From Spirosoma sp. SC4-14 (GTDB taxonomy: Bacteria > Bacteroidota > Bacteroidia > Cytophagales > Spirosomataceae), in contig NZ_CP147518.1 in assembly GCF_037201965.1 (NCBI RefSeq), forward strand, positions 1,053,001 to 1,117,000: DNA of 64,000 nucleotides, in the 5' to 3' direction. Below, one piece after another: positions 34,450 to 43,452 of this stretch. Made by a program: the position numbers and the translations under genes. Below the pieces are notes generated by a model. That model ran no database searches. It was not told the origin of the DNA and saw only the letters and a program-made list of their open reading frames with translations. The stretch's first letter is position 1. Each line of letters opens with the position of its first letter.

Positions 34450-35691
34450 GTGGCGAGTAAAGAAACAATACGTCGATCAACCAGTCTCTGGAAATCTTTG
34501 AAAGGTGAACTCGAAGCCGAACGTATTATTAATGAATTTGCAATGTCGCTGCTTGAACAGAGCACGGTAGATGAAGTCGTTTGGGATGTCGCTAAAAACT
34601 GTATTGCCCGGTTGCATTTTGTCGACTGCGTGGTGTATCAGCTCGATCGTCAACGCAATGTATTGGTGCAGAAAGCGGCTCACGGCCCAAAAAACCCGAC
34701 AGGTCATGTTATTTTACATCCAATCGAAATTCCAGCCGGTGTTGGTATTGTTGGTGAAGTTGCCCGAACGGGTCAGCCCGAGGTAATTGGTAATACGGCA
34801 CTTGATAAGCGTTATATTGCCGACGACGCCGTTCGGAATTCGGAGATTACGGTCCCGATTTGGGTTAATGGCCAGGTGTGGGGAGTGCTGGATGCCGAAC
34901 ATCCACAGGCGAATTTTTTTCAGCCCCAGCATTTGAAGATTCTGACAACCGTGGCAGCTCTCTGCTCGCAGAAAATTAAACAGGTAGAAATGGAAGAGGC
35001 CTACCGGCGGGCCGAACGCCAGCTCATGGAAACCAACCGACGGGTGGCCGAAACCAAGCTAACCGCGCTGCGAATGCAGATGAATCCGCATTTCATTTTC
35101 AATAGCCTCAATTCAATCAATAAGTTTATCTTGCAGAACGATGGCGAGCGAGCATCTGATCTGCTGACTAAATTTTCGCGGCTGATCAGGCAGGTGCTCA
35201 TTAACTCCCGAGCAGAATGGGTATCGTTGCGCAATGAACTGAACGTTTTGCAGATTTATCTGGAACTGGAGCGCCTTCGGAGCGATAATAAATTCGATAT
35301 TCTATTCAGCATTAGCGACGATCTGAATCTCGACATGGTTCACGTACCGTTGCTCATTACGCAGCCTTATGTCGAAAATGCAATCTGGCACGGATTGCTG
35401 CCCATGCAGGGAGGAAAGCCCCAATTGCAGATCCAGTGTCGGCAGGAAAAGGACCGATTAATAATCGATATAGAAGATAATGGTATTGGCCGGGCGGCTT
35501 CGGCCCGGCTTCAGGCCAATAGCCTGACGGCGCATAAAACACATGGCATCGCCATTACGGAAGAACGTCTGAACCTGATCAACGAGATGTATGGGGCCGA
35601 TGCCCGAATTACGATTTGTGATCGCTATAAAGCAGGGAGTACACCCACTGGAACGCACGTTTGCTTTACCCAAAAATTAACCTCTTTCTGA
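34450..35691 (+). CDS. Cytoplasmic GAF-domain LytS-type histidine kinase
   Basis: A 413-residue soluble kinase using a GTG start at 34450, since no in-frame ATG precedes the conserved part. A GAF domain covers about 25-175 (with GVGIVGEVARTGQPEVI and ITVPIWVNGQVWGVLDAEH). A coiled linker leads to the His_kinase domain with H214 in MNPHFIFNSLNS, an N-box QPYVENAIWHG and an ATP-binding region with DNGIGRAAS. It has no membrane segment, so it senses a cytoplasmic signal. Its stop codon overlaps the start of the LytTR gene by one base (TGATG), so the pair is translationally coupled. A paralogous kinase is encoded divergently. Confidence 0.93.
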   Translation: MASKETIRRSTSLWKSLKGELEAERIINEFAMSLLEQSTVDEVVWDVAKNCIARLHFVDCVVYQLDRQRNVLVQKAAHGPKNPTGHVILHPIEIPAGVGIVGEVARTGQPEVIGNTALDKRYIADDAVRNSEITVPIWVNGQVWGVLDAEHPQANFFQPQHLKILTTVAALCSQKIKQVEMEEAYRRAERQLMETNRRVAETKLTALRMQMNPHFIFNSLNSINKFILQNDGERASDLLTKFSRLIRQVLINSRAEWVSLRNELNVLQIYLELERLRSDNKFDILFSISDDLNLDMVHVPLLITQPYVENAIWHGLLPMQGGKPQLQIQCRQEKDRLIIDIEDNGIGRAASARLQANSLTAHKTHGIAITEERLNLINEMYGADARITICDRYKAGSTPTGTHVCFTQKLTSF

Positions 35692-36431
35692 TGACCGCCA
35701 TTTTAGTTGACGACGAAAAACATTGCCGGGATGTGTTGGCCTTATTATTGGCCAAATATTGCCCAACGGTTGATTTGCTGGCTCCCTGTGCCGACGGACG
35801 GGCAGGATTGGAAGCCATTGAACGCTATCGGCCTGATCTGGTTTTTCTGGATATTGAAATGCCGGGCATGAGTGGATTCGATATGCTGGCAGCTTGCCGG
35901 TTTACCAGTTTCCGGGTGATTTTTACAACGGCCTACAATGAGTATGCGATTCAGGCAATTCGGCATAATGCGCTGGATTACATTCTGAAACCAGTTGATA
36001 AGGATGAACTGGTTCAGGCAGTTAGCAAAGCCATTCAGGAGCGGGAGCATCGATCGGCGGCCAGTGTCGACCAGTTTGTCGAATACCTTACACGGCAAAA
36101 ACTGGGCGATCGAATTGCCCTTCCAACCATGGAAGGGCTTCAGATTTTGAAAGCCGATGACATTTACTATTGCGAATCGGATGGGGGCTATACGCACTTT
36201 TTTCTGACTAATGGAAAAAATGTTCTGATATCCAAGACGCTCAAAGAGGTGGAAGAGGTTTTAGAACACAAGGGGTTTTGCCGGGTTCATCATGGCTTTC
36301 TGATCAATCTGCGCTATGTACAGCGGTACATTCGTGGCGATGGGGGTGAGGTTGTGATGGACAACAATAAAACATTGCCTGTTTCGCGAAATAAAAAACA
36401 GGAATTTCTAAGCCTGCTGGAGAAAATCTGA
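35691..36431 (+). CDS. LytTR family response regulator
   Basis: A 246-residue response regulator. The receiver domain (1-120) has the acidic pair DDE near residue 7 and the phospho-acceptor D54 in LVFLDIEMPGM, with the conserved Lys in ILKPVDK. The LytTR DNA-binding domain is at about 143-246 (IYYCESDGGYTHFFL, LEHKGFCRVHHGFLINLRYV, and PVSRNKKQEF at the end). LytTR proteins bind direct repeats spaced about 21 bases, matching the repeats at 34336 and 30302. It is coupled to the GAF kinase gene upstream and followed after 24 bases by a lipoprotein gene. Confidence 0.95.
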   Translation: MTAILVDDEKHCRDVLALLLAKYCPTVDLLAPCADGRAGLEAIERYRPDLVFLDIEMPGMSGFDMLAACRFTSFRVIFTTAYNEYAIQAIRHNALDYILKPVDKDELVQAVSKAIQEREHRSAASVDQFVEYLTRQKLGDRIALPTMEGLQILKADDIYYCESDGGYTHFFLTNGKNVLISKTLKEVEEVLEHKGFCRVHHGFLINLRYVQRYIRGDGGEVVMDNNKTLPVSRNKKQEFLSLLEKI

Positions 36432-36455
36432 CAATCAGCCCAACAAACGGTTGTT

Positions 36456-37292
36456 ATGATACCCTCACATTTACTACGTTATCGAACCTGTGTTTTTCTT
36501 ACACTGGCTTTTCTGATGATGCGCTGCGGACGATCTGATTTATCGACCGGATCGGTGACCGATCCTGCCCTGATCCAGGTGACTATAGAGGTTCATCGGC
36601 GAGTATGCTATGATGGAAATAGCAGTAGTATAAAAGCTTTCCTGAAAGATGGAGCCGGGAAGACCATTGCCAACAAAGCCATTCAGATCCGGGTCAACGG
36701 AAAGCCTATGCGACTCAACAATGGGTCGTCGAACTATTATGGCGCTTTTCCCTATTACGAACTCCTGGCCGATTCGCCGGAAACCGTTCTGGGGGGCGCT
36801 ACCTATGCCTTTTCGATGGTCCTGACGGATGGGAACGAATACAACATTGGCCGTATTCAGACGCAGCCCGATCTAACCAGTCAGCAGATTTTGCTGCCGC
36901 CATCACACTCTCGTAAACAACCGTTAGCGGTGCAATGGCAGCAGGTTGAACCCGGCAATTTCTGGACGGCCTTTCAAAAACGGTGGCAGGGCGAAACGTC
37001 GCATAGCCAACTGACAATTTCGAAAGTCAACGAAAAGAAAGACAAGTGGGGAAACGACATTCAGGACGAAAGCAGTGCCAACGAGGCCGATTATCTGACT
37101 GTTGAAGTGGGGAGAGGTAGTGATTCCTACACGATTCCGATTACTTATTTTCAGCAGCCCCTGGCCGATTTCAATGCGTTGAGCCTGTTGCTAACCTCCA
37201 TCCGAACCGTTAAGCCCGATGGTACATTCCGAACCGGTAGTGCCATTACCAGTGAGCATTCAACCTTTTATAAAGTAAAAATCACGGATTGA
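36456..37292 (+). CDS. Lipoprotein of unknown function in LytTR operon
   Basis: A 278-residue protein with a signal peptide and lipobox-like end, LMMRC24. The mature part begins with a beta-sandwich-like segment (VTIEVHRRVCYDGNSSSIKAFLKDGAGKTI, with IQIRVNGKPM) and continues with mixed strands. I recognise no family. It lies 24 bases behind the LytTR gene on the same strand, so it is probably the third gene of that operon and a periplasmic or outer-membrane component of the same response. A hairpin at 37336-37365 follows. Confidence 0.78.
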   Translation: MIPSHLLRYRTCVFLTLAFLMMRCGRSDLSTGSVTDPALIQVTIEVHRRVCYDGNSSSIKAFLKDGAGKTIANKAIQIRVNGKPMRLNNGSSNYYGAFPYYELLADSPETVLGGATYAFSMVLTDGNEYNIGRIQTQPDLTSQQILLPPSHSRKQPLAVQWQQVEPGNFWTAFQKRWQGETSHSQLTISKVNEKKDKWGNDIQDESSANEADYLTVEVGRGSDSYTIPITYFQQPLADFNALSLLLTSIRTVKPDGTFRTGSAITSEHSTFYKVKITD

Positions 37293-37335
37293 AATTGGCC
37301 ATTTGCCGTCGGCGTCATTGGTTAATTAATCATTG

Positions 37336-37365
37336 GTCATTTGTTTTATTCCAATACCAAATGAC
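37336..37365. terminator. Short inverted repeat between convergent genes
   Basis: GTCATTTG (37336-37343) pairs with 37358-37365 around a 14-base loop, within a stretch of several CATTTG/CAAATG copies. It lies between the convergent lipoprotein and VWA genes and is a plausible two-way terminator. Confidence 0.4.
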
Positions 37366-37372
37366 AAATTGA

Positions 37373-40138
37373 CTACTTGACTTTTTTTGCCTGTGCTTCC
37401 AGAATCAACTGACCATTGGCGTTCGTTTGCGTGACGTGGGTATAAGTGCCTTTGCCTAATTGGGCCAATTTTTTCAACACATTGCCTTTTATCTCATTAC
37501 GGCCAACTGTAAATACCGTCAGATAAACATCCTGACTGGCCGATGCACTAACCAATTGGTATATATCGTCGCTTATTGGAAATTCGCCGTCGGTAGCCAG
37601 AACAATGCGGTTGTTTCCGGCCCGAATGTATTGTTTGTTGGCAACTTTATAGGCCAGCCGGATACCTCCATTGCCATCGGTGTCACCATCAGAACGAAGC
37701 CCGTCAATCACCTGGGCGATCTCATCGGCGCGGGCGCCCGAAGTGGGTTTGAGTGCCACCCGCGCTTTCCCCGAATAAACCACAATTGAGATCTGATCTT
37801 CGGGACGGAGTAGCGCCAGCAGCGATTTAATAGATTTTTTTAGCAATGGCAATTTATACGGAGAATCCATCGAAGCCGATACATCGAGTAATAACACCAT
37901 ATTGTTTGCGGCAAAACCGTTCAGCGAATTTGGGTATTCCTGCCGTCCACCCCGGTCAACATAAACCGTGTCTACCCGAGATCGATCTACATACACCGTA
38001 TCGTGCTGAATCCTGGCCTGATTGGATACATTGGGCCAGGATTCAGTAGACGACCCACTAACGGGTTTCGTTGCAGCAACCGTAACCACAGGGTTGGAAG
38101 GGGTAGGGGCTGGTTTTTCGGGAGGTGTGGTTGCTTCCGAAACCGGTGGTTTCGACTGGGGAGGAACTGCCCGCCGAAAGACAAACAGATTAGGCTGGTT
38201 AATCGCCTTGAGCACACCAACGCGGGCCAGTTCGCTGAATTTGTTGTACTCGTAAACGAGCTGGTTGTTGAAGAAATAATAAAACTCTTCGTAAGGATGG
38301 TTTGCGTATGAGTTGGATGTTGTTTTAACGTGCTGCACCTTTTCGGCCAGTTTCAAAGAATTATCGGCAATGTCTTCGTAGGGTGAGTAGGGACACAGAC
38401 CATTGTTGCGACCAAGCCGTTTCAACCCTTTCAGATTCTGGTATTCGTCCTGAATAAGCGTTCGGGCATTGTCCTGAATTTTTTCGGTTTGAGGTAGTTG
38501 ATTGACTTCACCTTTCAGATACGCCTTAACACCAAACAGTACATCTTTATCGTTGTCGAGCATCTGCTGGAGGGCTTTCCCGGCTACCTGCCAGGAGTCG
38601 CCAGGGTTTTTGAGCGGATAACTTTCGTGAATCCGTCGAACATCCTGATAGAGACGCTCCTTTTTTCGATCAAAAGTATCGAACAAATACGTATAGCGGT
38701 CCAGAATTGCATCCGATCGTTTTAGCTGATCCTGAAGATAGTGCTTCTGGTGGGTGTAGTCGATCAATTCGATGCTCAGACCATCCATTTCCTTAAGTAT
38801 GTTAAGTAGTACTTCGGCCTGTTTGTTGATTGGGTTGCGGTACGGTTGCGGCAGTTGCTGACTGTTGCTAATGAGAAGCTGGTACTCCGAAACCGGTACT
38901 TTGTACTCGTCGTGCGTATAGGTGAGGTTGTTGCGCCGGTTAGGAGCAGGATTTCGGTAGTATTCGGCCGCCGACTGATAGTTTCGCAGCACTACCTGCA
39001 GGTGATTCATCTGTCGCAGCGATTCGTTAATAAATTCCACATAGGCCGATAGCGCCATAAACAGTGCGTCGGTGGCTGGTGCGGTTGCTGGTTTTACCGT
39101 AAAGGTAATAGGAGTGCTGTCGATGAACGGTGCTGTTTGAGACTGGGCTGAGGTTGTTTGTTGCGGAGCGTCAAAGAAAAATTTCGGGCAGAATTTCGGG
39201 TATGTTAACAGTTGTTTAACCGAAGTGCTGTAGCTCACGAACGAATGTTGCCAGCTAATCAGATCGTTGTTGATGTGGTTGATAAGCGACAGATAAACTT
39301 CATTGTTATGACGGGCATTTTGGCGAGCTGCAAACGTATTGTCGTCAAGGCCCCGTTTTTTAATATCCAGAATTCCCTGTAATCCTTCTCTAAAGGAGGA
39401 AACCATGCTCGACGCCGGATATCCCACAGCCGACTGAGCCTGACCAAAAGCCGAAATACGTTTGGAGTCGGCCAGCATACTTTGTTGTACGAGTTCGGCG
39501 GGCCAGTTGGGCTGGGTAGTTTCGTTGAGGTAGTACGATAGCGTATCGAGTAGTTTGAACTGACTTTGAATGACCTGCTCCATTTCCTTTTCTGTGTGCA
39601 GGTAGGCGTCGTTGGGCAGGTAGGGCTGGTAGCGCCTGTATACCCGCTGAATTTGCTTGAAAAGCGAATCTTTATCCTGGCTGAACTGATTGAAAAGCAT
39701 CTGAAATTCGCTCAGTAGAGCGTCGGATTGTTTTAGGTTGTCGCGTTGGTAATCGTTGAGCCGAACGTAAGTTTCGAGCTTTTTGCCGGTCTGATCAATT
39801 TTATTCAGTAGTTGCCAGAGCGCTTTGGTGCCCGCATCCAGACGCTGTTTTTCGGCTGGCGTCATGCCGTCGGTTTCCAGCGCTTTGGTATAATAGAACT
39901 CGTCCAGCGGCCCCGACGAGGCTAATCGGAGGTGGTTGTTCGGATTTTTTCGATAATACTCCGCATCGGCGTAGTAGGTCTGAATCTGGTGGAACCGAGT
40001 CATAACTTCATCGACCGAGTGATTCAGAAACGCAACGTATGCGTTCAGCGACTGCTGGGGAGTGTTCTGGGTCGTATAGGCCGATGCGTACACGCCGGAA
40101 AGGATCAGTAGACTACAGAAAAACAGAAAAGAGTGCAT
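37373..40138 (-). CDS. Exported VWA-domain protein with duplicated coiled-coil region
   Basis: A 921-residue protein with a signal peptide (1-20). Two long helical regions are clearly related: about 31-315 and 363-655 share LNAYVAFLNHS / LSAYVEFINES, AEYYR, LKQSDALL / LKRSDAIL, and FKQIQRVYRRY / YQDVRRIHESY in the same order. A Pro/Thr-rich linker (about 658-700) and a twin DTVYVDR repeat (713-729) lead to a von Willebrand A domain (about 746-915). Its metal site is DVSAS (752-756), followed later by GDTDGNGG and LATDGEFP. VWA domains bind ligands through the metal. No known family matches the helical part; a surface or periplasmic adhesion or scaffold role is inference. Confidence 0.85.
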   Translation of the reverse strand: MHSFLFFCSLLILSGVYASAYTTQNTPQQSLNAYVAFLNHSVDEVMTRFHQIQTYYADAEYYRKNPNNHLRLASSGPLDEFYYTKALETDGMTPAEKQRLDAGTKALWQLLNKIDQTGKKLETYVRLNDYQRDNLKQSDALLSEFQMLFNQFSQDKDSLFKQIQRVYRRYQPYLPNDAYLHTEKEMEQVIQSQFKLLDTLSYYLNETTQPNWPAELVQQSMLADSKRISAFGQAQSAVGYPASSMVSSFREGLQGILDIKKRGLDDNTFAARQNARHNNEVYLSLINHINNDLISWQHSFVSYSTSVKQLLTYPKFCPKFFFDAPQQTTSAQSQTAPFIDSTPITFTVKPATAPATDALFMALSAYVEFINESLRQMNHLQVVLRNYQSAAEYYRNPAPNRRNNLTYTHDEYKVPVSEYQLLISNSQQLPQPYRNPINKQAEVLLNILKEMDGLSIELIDYTHQKHYLQDQLKRSDAILDRYTYLFDTFDRKKERLYQDVRRIHESYPLKNPGDSWQVAGKALQQMLDNDKDVLFGVKAYLKGEVNQLPQTEKIQDNARTLIQDEYQNLKGLKRLGRNNGLCPYSPYEDIADNSLKLAEKVQHVKTTSNSYANHPYEEFYYFFNNQLVYEYNKFSELARVGVLKAINQPNLFVFRRAVPPQSKPPVSEATTPPEKPAPTPSNPVVTVAATKPVSGSSTESWPNVSNQARIQHDTVYVDRSRVDTVYVDRGGRQEYPNSLNGFAANNMVLLLDVSASMDSPYKLPLLKKSIKSLLALLRPEDQISIVVYSGKARVALKPTSGARADEIAQVIDGLRSDGDTDGNGGIRLAYKVANKQYIRAGNNRIVLATDGEFPISDDIYQLVSASASQDVYLTVFTVGRNEIKGNVLKKLAQLGKGTYTHVTQTNANGQLILEAQAKKVK

Positions 40139-40219
40139 AGACTACGGCATCTGATTCGAATCTACTAAAAGTAAGCGGTAGCCCAGGAAGTTGCCAGAAG
40201 TAGTTAATAACCGGTATAG

Positions 40220-40275
40220 ATAAACAAATAAGCGGTGGCTTTTTAATGCTAAAAAGCCACCGCTTATTTGTTTAT
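40220..40275. terminator. Large hairpin terminator of DUF1223 gene
   Basis: Perfect 25-base arms (40220-40244 and 40251-40275) with a 6-base loop. Read on the minus strand it lies 12 bases after the DUF1223 stop. Both arms carry a run of five A or T beside the loop and an AT-rich base. Confidence 0.8.
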
Positions 40276-40286
40276 GAAGGAAATAC

Positions 40287-41036
40287 TTACAATTGTTTGG
40301 CACCAACAACCTGTTGCGTATCAGTTCGTTGTACGTAAATCAGCACTGCCGTCTGGTCGGCCGTCAGCTTGTCGGGTAAGTCGAGGCTTACATGGCCTGA
40401 AGTACCTGGCGAATCCAGGCTTTTGAACTGACGAACTACGTTGGTGTTAACCAGCGTTCGCCCGCCGTTTTCGCCATTTCGTACGGCCGTCCGGGCTTCT
40501 TTTTGCAGTAATGCTACATTAACCCGATACGGCCCCGTTGATGAGAGTTCATAATCGATTGTTACCTGTTTGGCGTTTCGGGTCAGTTTGCCATCAACCC
40601 CAACAAACGCCGATGCGGGTTGTTTCTGAATGGCCTGAACAGCCTGCTGAATGCGCCCACGCTGCCCTCCAATTACGTCCTGCTGCCCATTGATAACTAC
40701 TTGTGGCGTATAGGTTTGCGAGTGTAATACCCGATCATATTGGCGCTGACGATCGGTAAACTGTTTGTTACTGAATGGGTCCTGCCAGCCCAGTCGATTC
40801 CAGTAATCGACATGAAACGAGAGGCCATACACCGCCTGGCCCGCCTGCGCAGCCTGCTTTGTCAACTCCTGCAATGCCTGATCGGCTGGTGGGCAACTGG
40901 AGCACCCCTGCGATGTAAATAACTCAAGCACTACAACGGGCTGCGGTATGGGTTTACGTGGTTTTTCGGTCGTTGAAGGAACGGCCCCGTAGAGCATAGC
41001 GGCTGCTACGAAGAGCGATAAAAACGAATAGCTCAT
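40287..41036 (-). CDS. DUF1223 family thioredoxin-fold protein
   Basis: A 249-residue exported protein with a signal peptide over the first 20 residues. The DUF1223 core is clear: LELFTSQGCSSCPPAD (cysteines C45 and C48), LSFHVDYWNRLGWQDPFS and TPQVVINGQQDVIGG. The fold is thioredoxin-like with a CxxC pair, so a redox role in the periplasm is likely, though the family has no proven activity. It is followed by a strong hairpin and separated from the molybdopterin gene by another, so it is probably a single-gene transcript. Confidence 0.9.
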   Translation of the reverse strand: MSYSFLSLFVAAAMLYGAVPSTTEKPRKPIPQPVVVLELFTSQGCSSCPPADQALQELTKQAAQAGQAVYGLSFHVDYWNRLGWQDPFSNKQFTDRQRQYDRVLHSQTYTPQVVINGQQDVIGGQRGRIQQAVQAIQKQPASAFVGVDGKLTRNAKQVTIDYELSSTGPYRVNVALLQKEARTAVRNGENGGRTLVNTNVVRQFKSLDSPGTSGHVSLDLPDKLTADQTAVLIYVQRTDTQQVVGAKQL

Positions 41037-41058
41037 GTTGATGCGTGAGTTTTAATTA

Positions 41059-41091
41059 AACCCTAAAAGGTTTCCAAAACCTTTTAGGGTT
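41059..41091. terminator. Hairpin terminator after molybdopterin/cytochrome operon
   Basis: Perfect 15-base arms (AACCCTAAAAGGTTT at 41059-41073 with 41077-41091) and a 3-base loop, 21 bases past the stop of the molybdopterin gene on the minus strand. Confidence 0.65.
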
Positions 41092-41112
41092 GTTTGCCAG
41101 ATGCGTATAACC

Positions 41113-41913
41113 CTAAAGGCCAACGTAATAGTCGTAGCCACGTTCGGCCCAGAAATCGCGCGGACGCTCATCTGTAAAAAACAGCCGACCAATCCGTTTT
41201 AGATTCTTGACACCATATTTGACTGGAATAATCAACCGCAGGGGGGCACCGTGTGGAGCCGTAATGGGTTCGCCGTTGAGTTCATAGGCCAGCAACGTTT
41301 GCGGATGCAATGCACTTTCTATATCAATACCCACATAGTAGCCCTTGTCGGGTGTTTCGAGGCCAACGTACTTATACATATCGTCGGTATTGTCGGCACT
41401 GATTTCGGTTCCACTATGAGTGCCAATTTTGTATTTAGCAATAAAGTCCGAAAGACGAACGCCCCCCCAGTGCTGAACCTGGCTCCAGCCTTCGATACAC
41501 TTGAATTCATAAACGATTTCGTGCCTGGGCAATGCTTTAATATCGTCGATAGATAGGGTTAACGGCTGTTTGCCGGGACTTTCTACCTGTAAGCTCCAGT
41601 CTTCGGGAATTGGGGTTTTTAGACCATCGTACCCATTGACACGTGCTTTTTTGGCGGCAGCTTCAACCGGGAATGTTTTTACCAGATGCGTGTTGCTGAA
41701 ATAGGTACGGGCAATAGTTTCGTTAGTGAACAGAACCTTGCGTAAGGGGCTGCGGATGCCCAGCAGTTTCGGACTGCGGGTGATCCAGTTATAAACCCCA
41801 AACGGCACAGCAGCCGCTACGGCAAACCAGCCAAACGACTTGAGCATTCGACGACGAACAATCGATTCGGGAAGATCTTCTTCGGGAAGTTTAGGCTCTG
41901 TGGATGCGTTCAT
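41113..41913 (-). CDS. Molybdopterin-dependent oxidoreductase (sulfite oxidase fold)
   Basis: A 266-residue exported enzyme. The N-terminus has a twin-arginine motif (VRRRMLKSFG) followed by a hydrophobic segment, as in Tat substrates. The catalytic domain belongs to the sulfite oxidase/MsrP fold: the molybdenum-ligand Cys is C139 in FKCIEGWSQ, and APHGAPLRLIIPVKYGVKNLK binds the cofactor. Members reduce or oxidise S or N compounds in the periplasm. It overlaps the cytochrome b gene by four bases (ATGA), so the pair is coupled; the partner supplies or accepts quinone electrons. The substrate is not predictable. Confidence 0.9.
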   Translation of the reverse strand: MNASTEPKLPEEDLPESIVRRRMLKSFGWFAVAAAVPFGVYNWITRSPKLLGIRSPLRKVLFTNETIARTYFSNTHLVKTFPVEAAAKKARVNGYDGLKTPIPEDWSLQVESPGKQPLTLSIDDIKALPRHEIVYEFKCIEGWSQVQHWGGVRLSDFIAKYKIGTHSGTEISADNTDDMYKYVGLETPDKGYYVGIDIESALHPQTLLAYELNGEPITAPHGAPLRLIIPVKYGVKNLKRIGRLFFTDERPRDFWAERGYDYYVGL

Positions 41914-42632
41914 GATAAGCTGGGGTTAGGAGTCGCTTCGGGTTGGGTGGGTGGTTCTGGCGCTACGGGTTGAACCGGGGTGGGCTTTAACACTTCGAAG
42001 CCGGTTACCATCGACTGGAAGTTCTGCCAGCCAGCACGAATCACCTGTGCAATGTGAACCAGAAAGAACAGTACATAACCAATGGTTAGCATAAAGTGCT
42101 CCATCCGGGCCGCTTTATAGCCACCAAGCAGGCCCGTTAGCCACGCAAACTGGGTTGGTTTATAGATAGCGTACCCGGTCAGAATCGATCCGGCTCCCAT
42201 AAGCATAATTGAAAAATAGGCGATCTTCTGCGCGCCATTGTATTTGACAAAGGGCGGCTGTGTTTTGCGCAGACCCAGATCGTAGAGCGTTACCTGAATG
42301 GCATCGCGAAACGAATGCCGGTCGGGAACCAGATGACGCCATTCGCCCGAGAGAAACGTATAACTCACATACAAAAGCCCGTTCAGCAGAAAAATCCACA
42401 TAAATACAAAATGCCAGGCCATACCTTCGGCCAATCGACGAGATACGCCCAGGAATTTATAGAATCCATCCGGGAAAAACGATATCAGCGTATAGTCGCC
42501 AATCTGGATTTTGTAAGGATCATAAGCCCAGTAAATGAGCAATCCGCTCCAGATCATGACGAACAGAACCGGAAAGTTGATCCAGTGAAACCACCGAATT
42601 GCCAGTGGGTGTTTGTGTACGATTCGTTTCAT
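41910..42632 (-). CDS. Cytochrome b membrane subunit
   Basis: A 240-residue integral membrane protein with about four or five hydrophobic segments (about 15-35, 65-90, 125-150 and 183-208). Candidate heme-ligand histidines are in AIRWFHWINF, GMAWHFVFMW and MEHFMLTIGYVLFFLVHIAQ, as in the Ni/Fe-hydrogenase/thiosulfate-reductase type b-cytochrome family. It should pass electrons between quinol and the exported molybdopterin subunit, whose gene overlaps it by four bases. The protein ends in a Pro-rich cytoplasmic tail. Confidence 0.88.
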   Translation of the reverse strand: MKRIVHKHPLAIRWFHWINFPVLFVMIWSGLLIYWAYDPYKIQIGDYTLISFFPDGFYKFLGVSRRLAEGMAWHFVFMWIFLLNGLLYVSYTFLSGEWRHLVPDRHSFRDAIQVTLYDLGLRKTQPPFVKYNGAQKIAYFSIMLMGAGSILTGYAIYKPTQFAWLTGLLGGYKAARMEHFMLTIGYVLFFLVHIAQVIRAGWQNFQSMVTGFEVLKPTPVQPVAPEPPTQPEATPNPSLS

Positions 42633-42719
42633 TTATCAGTAGGGTTCCGGAATGACAACACGATAGTATAACAAATCCGGCTACTAATTTGTCGCCCAGC
42701 CGTCAATTTGCATGATAAA

Positions 42720-42818
42720 GTTTTTTTCTGACAGGATGAACAGGATTTTCAGGATTAATTTTTGATAATAGCTAGCCAATTAATCCTGAAAATCCTGTTC
42801 ATCCTGTCAGAAAAAAAC
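42720..42818. repeat. Very long perfect inverted repeat
   Basis: Perfect 41-base arms (42720-42760 and 42778-42818) around a 17-base loop. The right arm contains three near-copies of a 10-base unit with the core ATCCTG. It lies between the AhpD-like gene's 3' end and the cytochrome gene's 5' end, so it can end the former transcript. Sequences of the CCTGTTCATCCTGTCAG type recur in many Bacteroidota genomes, from memory, so this may be a dispersed repeat. Confidence 0.8.
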
Positions 42819-42862
42819 ACTTGTCTTACAACCGAACCAATATGTTGCAGAACCTTAGGCGA

Positions 42863-43417
42863 TCACAGTTCTACGGTTTCAAGAACAGGAGCGGCCGGGA
42901 AATCGACCGGAATTTGGGTGGTGCTGTGCAGATAATTTGAAATAATCTTATCGCCAATCAGCAATAGCAGATCGACAAGTGCGCTTTGGGCGTAGCCAGC
43001 CGCAATAAAATTGTCGATTAGTTCGGGAGCCGGATGCCCTTTGGTTTCGGTAATGGCTTTAGTGAGTTTGACAAGCGCATCCAGCTTGGGATCGAAATCG
43101 GCATAACCTGCACGAAGTTGTAGAATCTGCTCGTCGGTAAAGCCATTCATTTTGCCTAGTGCCGTATGAGCTGCCAGACAATAGATACAGTTATTCGCCT
43201 GCGAAACAGCCAGATTGACGGCTTCGCGTTCTTTGGCCCGGAAAGCTCCTTTGGTCTGACTTTGCTGGAAGGCCAGGTAAGCCCCCAATCCGTTTTCTGA
43301 AAGCCCGAAGGTGGCATATAAATTAGGAACGAAACCTAATCCTTTCTGTAAATTATCGAAAAGTTGCTGATTTTGAGCCGAAACCTCGTCGCGGGTCGGT
43401 ACAGTGAAGGTTGCCAT
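42863..43417 (-). CDS. Carboxymuconolactone decarboxylase/AhpD-like protein
   Basis: A 184-residue protein from the ATG at 43417. It has the AhpD-like pattern of the CMD family with the redox motif CIYCLAAHTALGK, in which the two cysteines and His act in peroxidase or reductase chemistry, and a following EQILQLR segment. The fold works as a homo-oligomer. The start is chosen because a candidate promoter lies upstream and the longer reading lacks conserved residues. It is on the same strand as, and 110 bases after, an AraC gene that may control it; a link to oxidative stress is inference. Confidence 0.86.
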   Translation of the reverse strand: MATFTVPTRDEVSAQNQQLFDNLQKGLGFVPNLYATFGLSENGLGAYLAFQQSQTKGAFRAKEREAVNLAVSQANNCIYCLAAHTALGKMNGFTDEQILQLRAGYADFDPKLDALVKLTKAITETKGHPAPELIDNFIAAGYAQSALVDLLLLIGDKIISNYLHSTTQIPVDFPAAPVLETVEL

Positions 43418-43452
43418 TGTTGCGTTTAGTTTTGTTTGTCTGATTGACATTG

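Noticed and set aside
42720-42818. Possible insertion-sequence ends
   Set aside because: Only 17 bases separate the arms and no transposase or target duplication is present.
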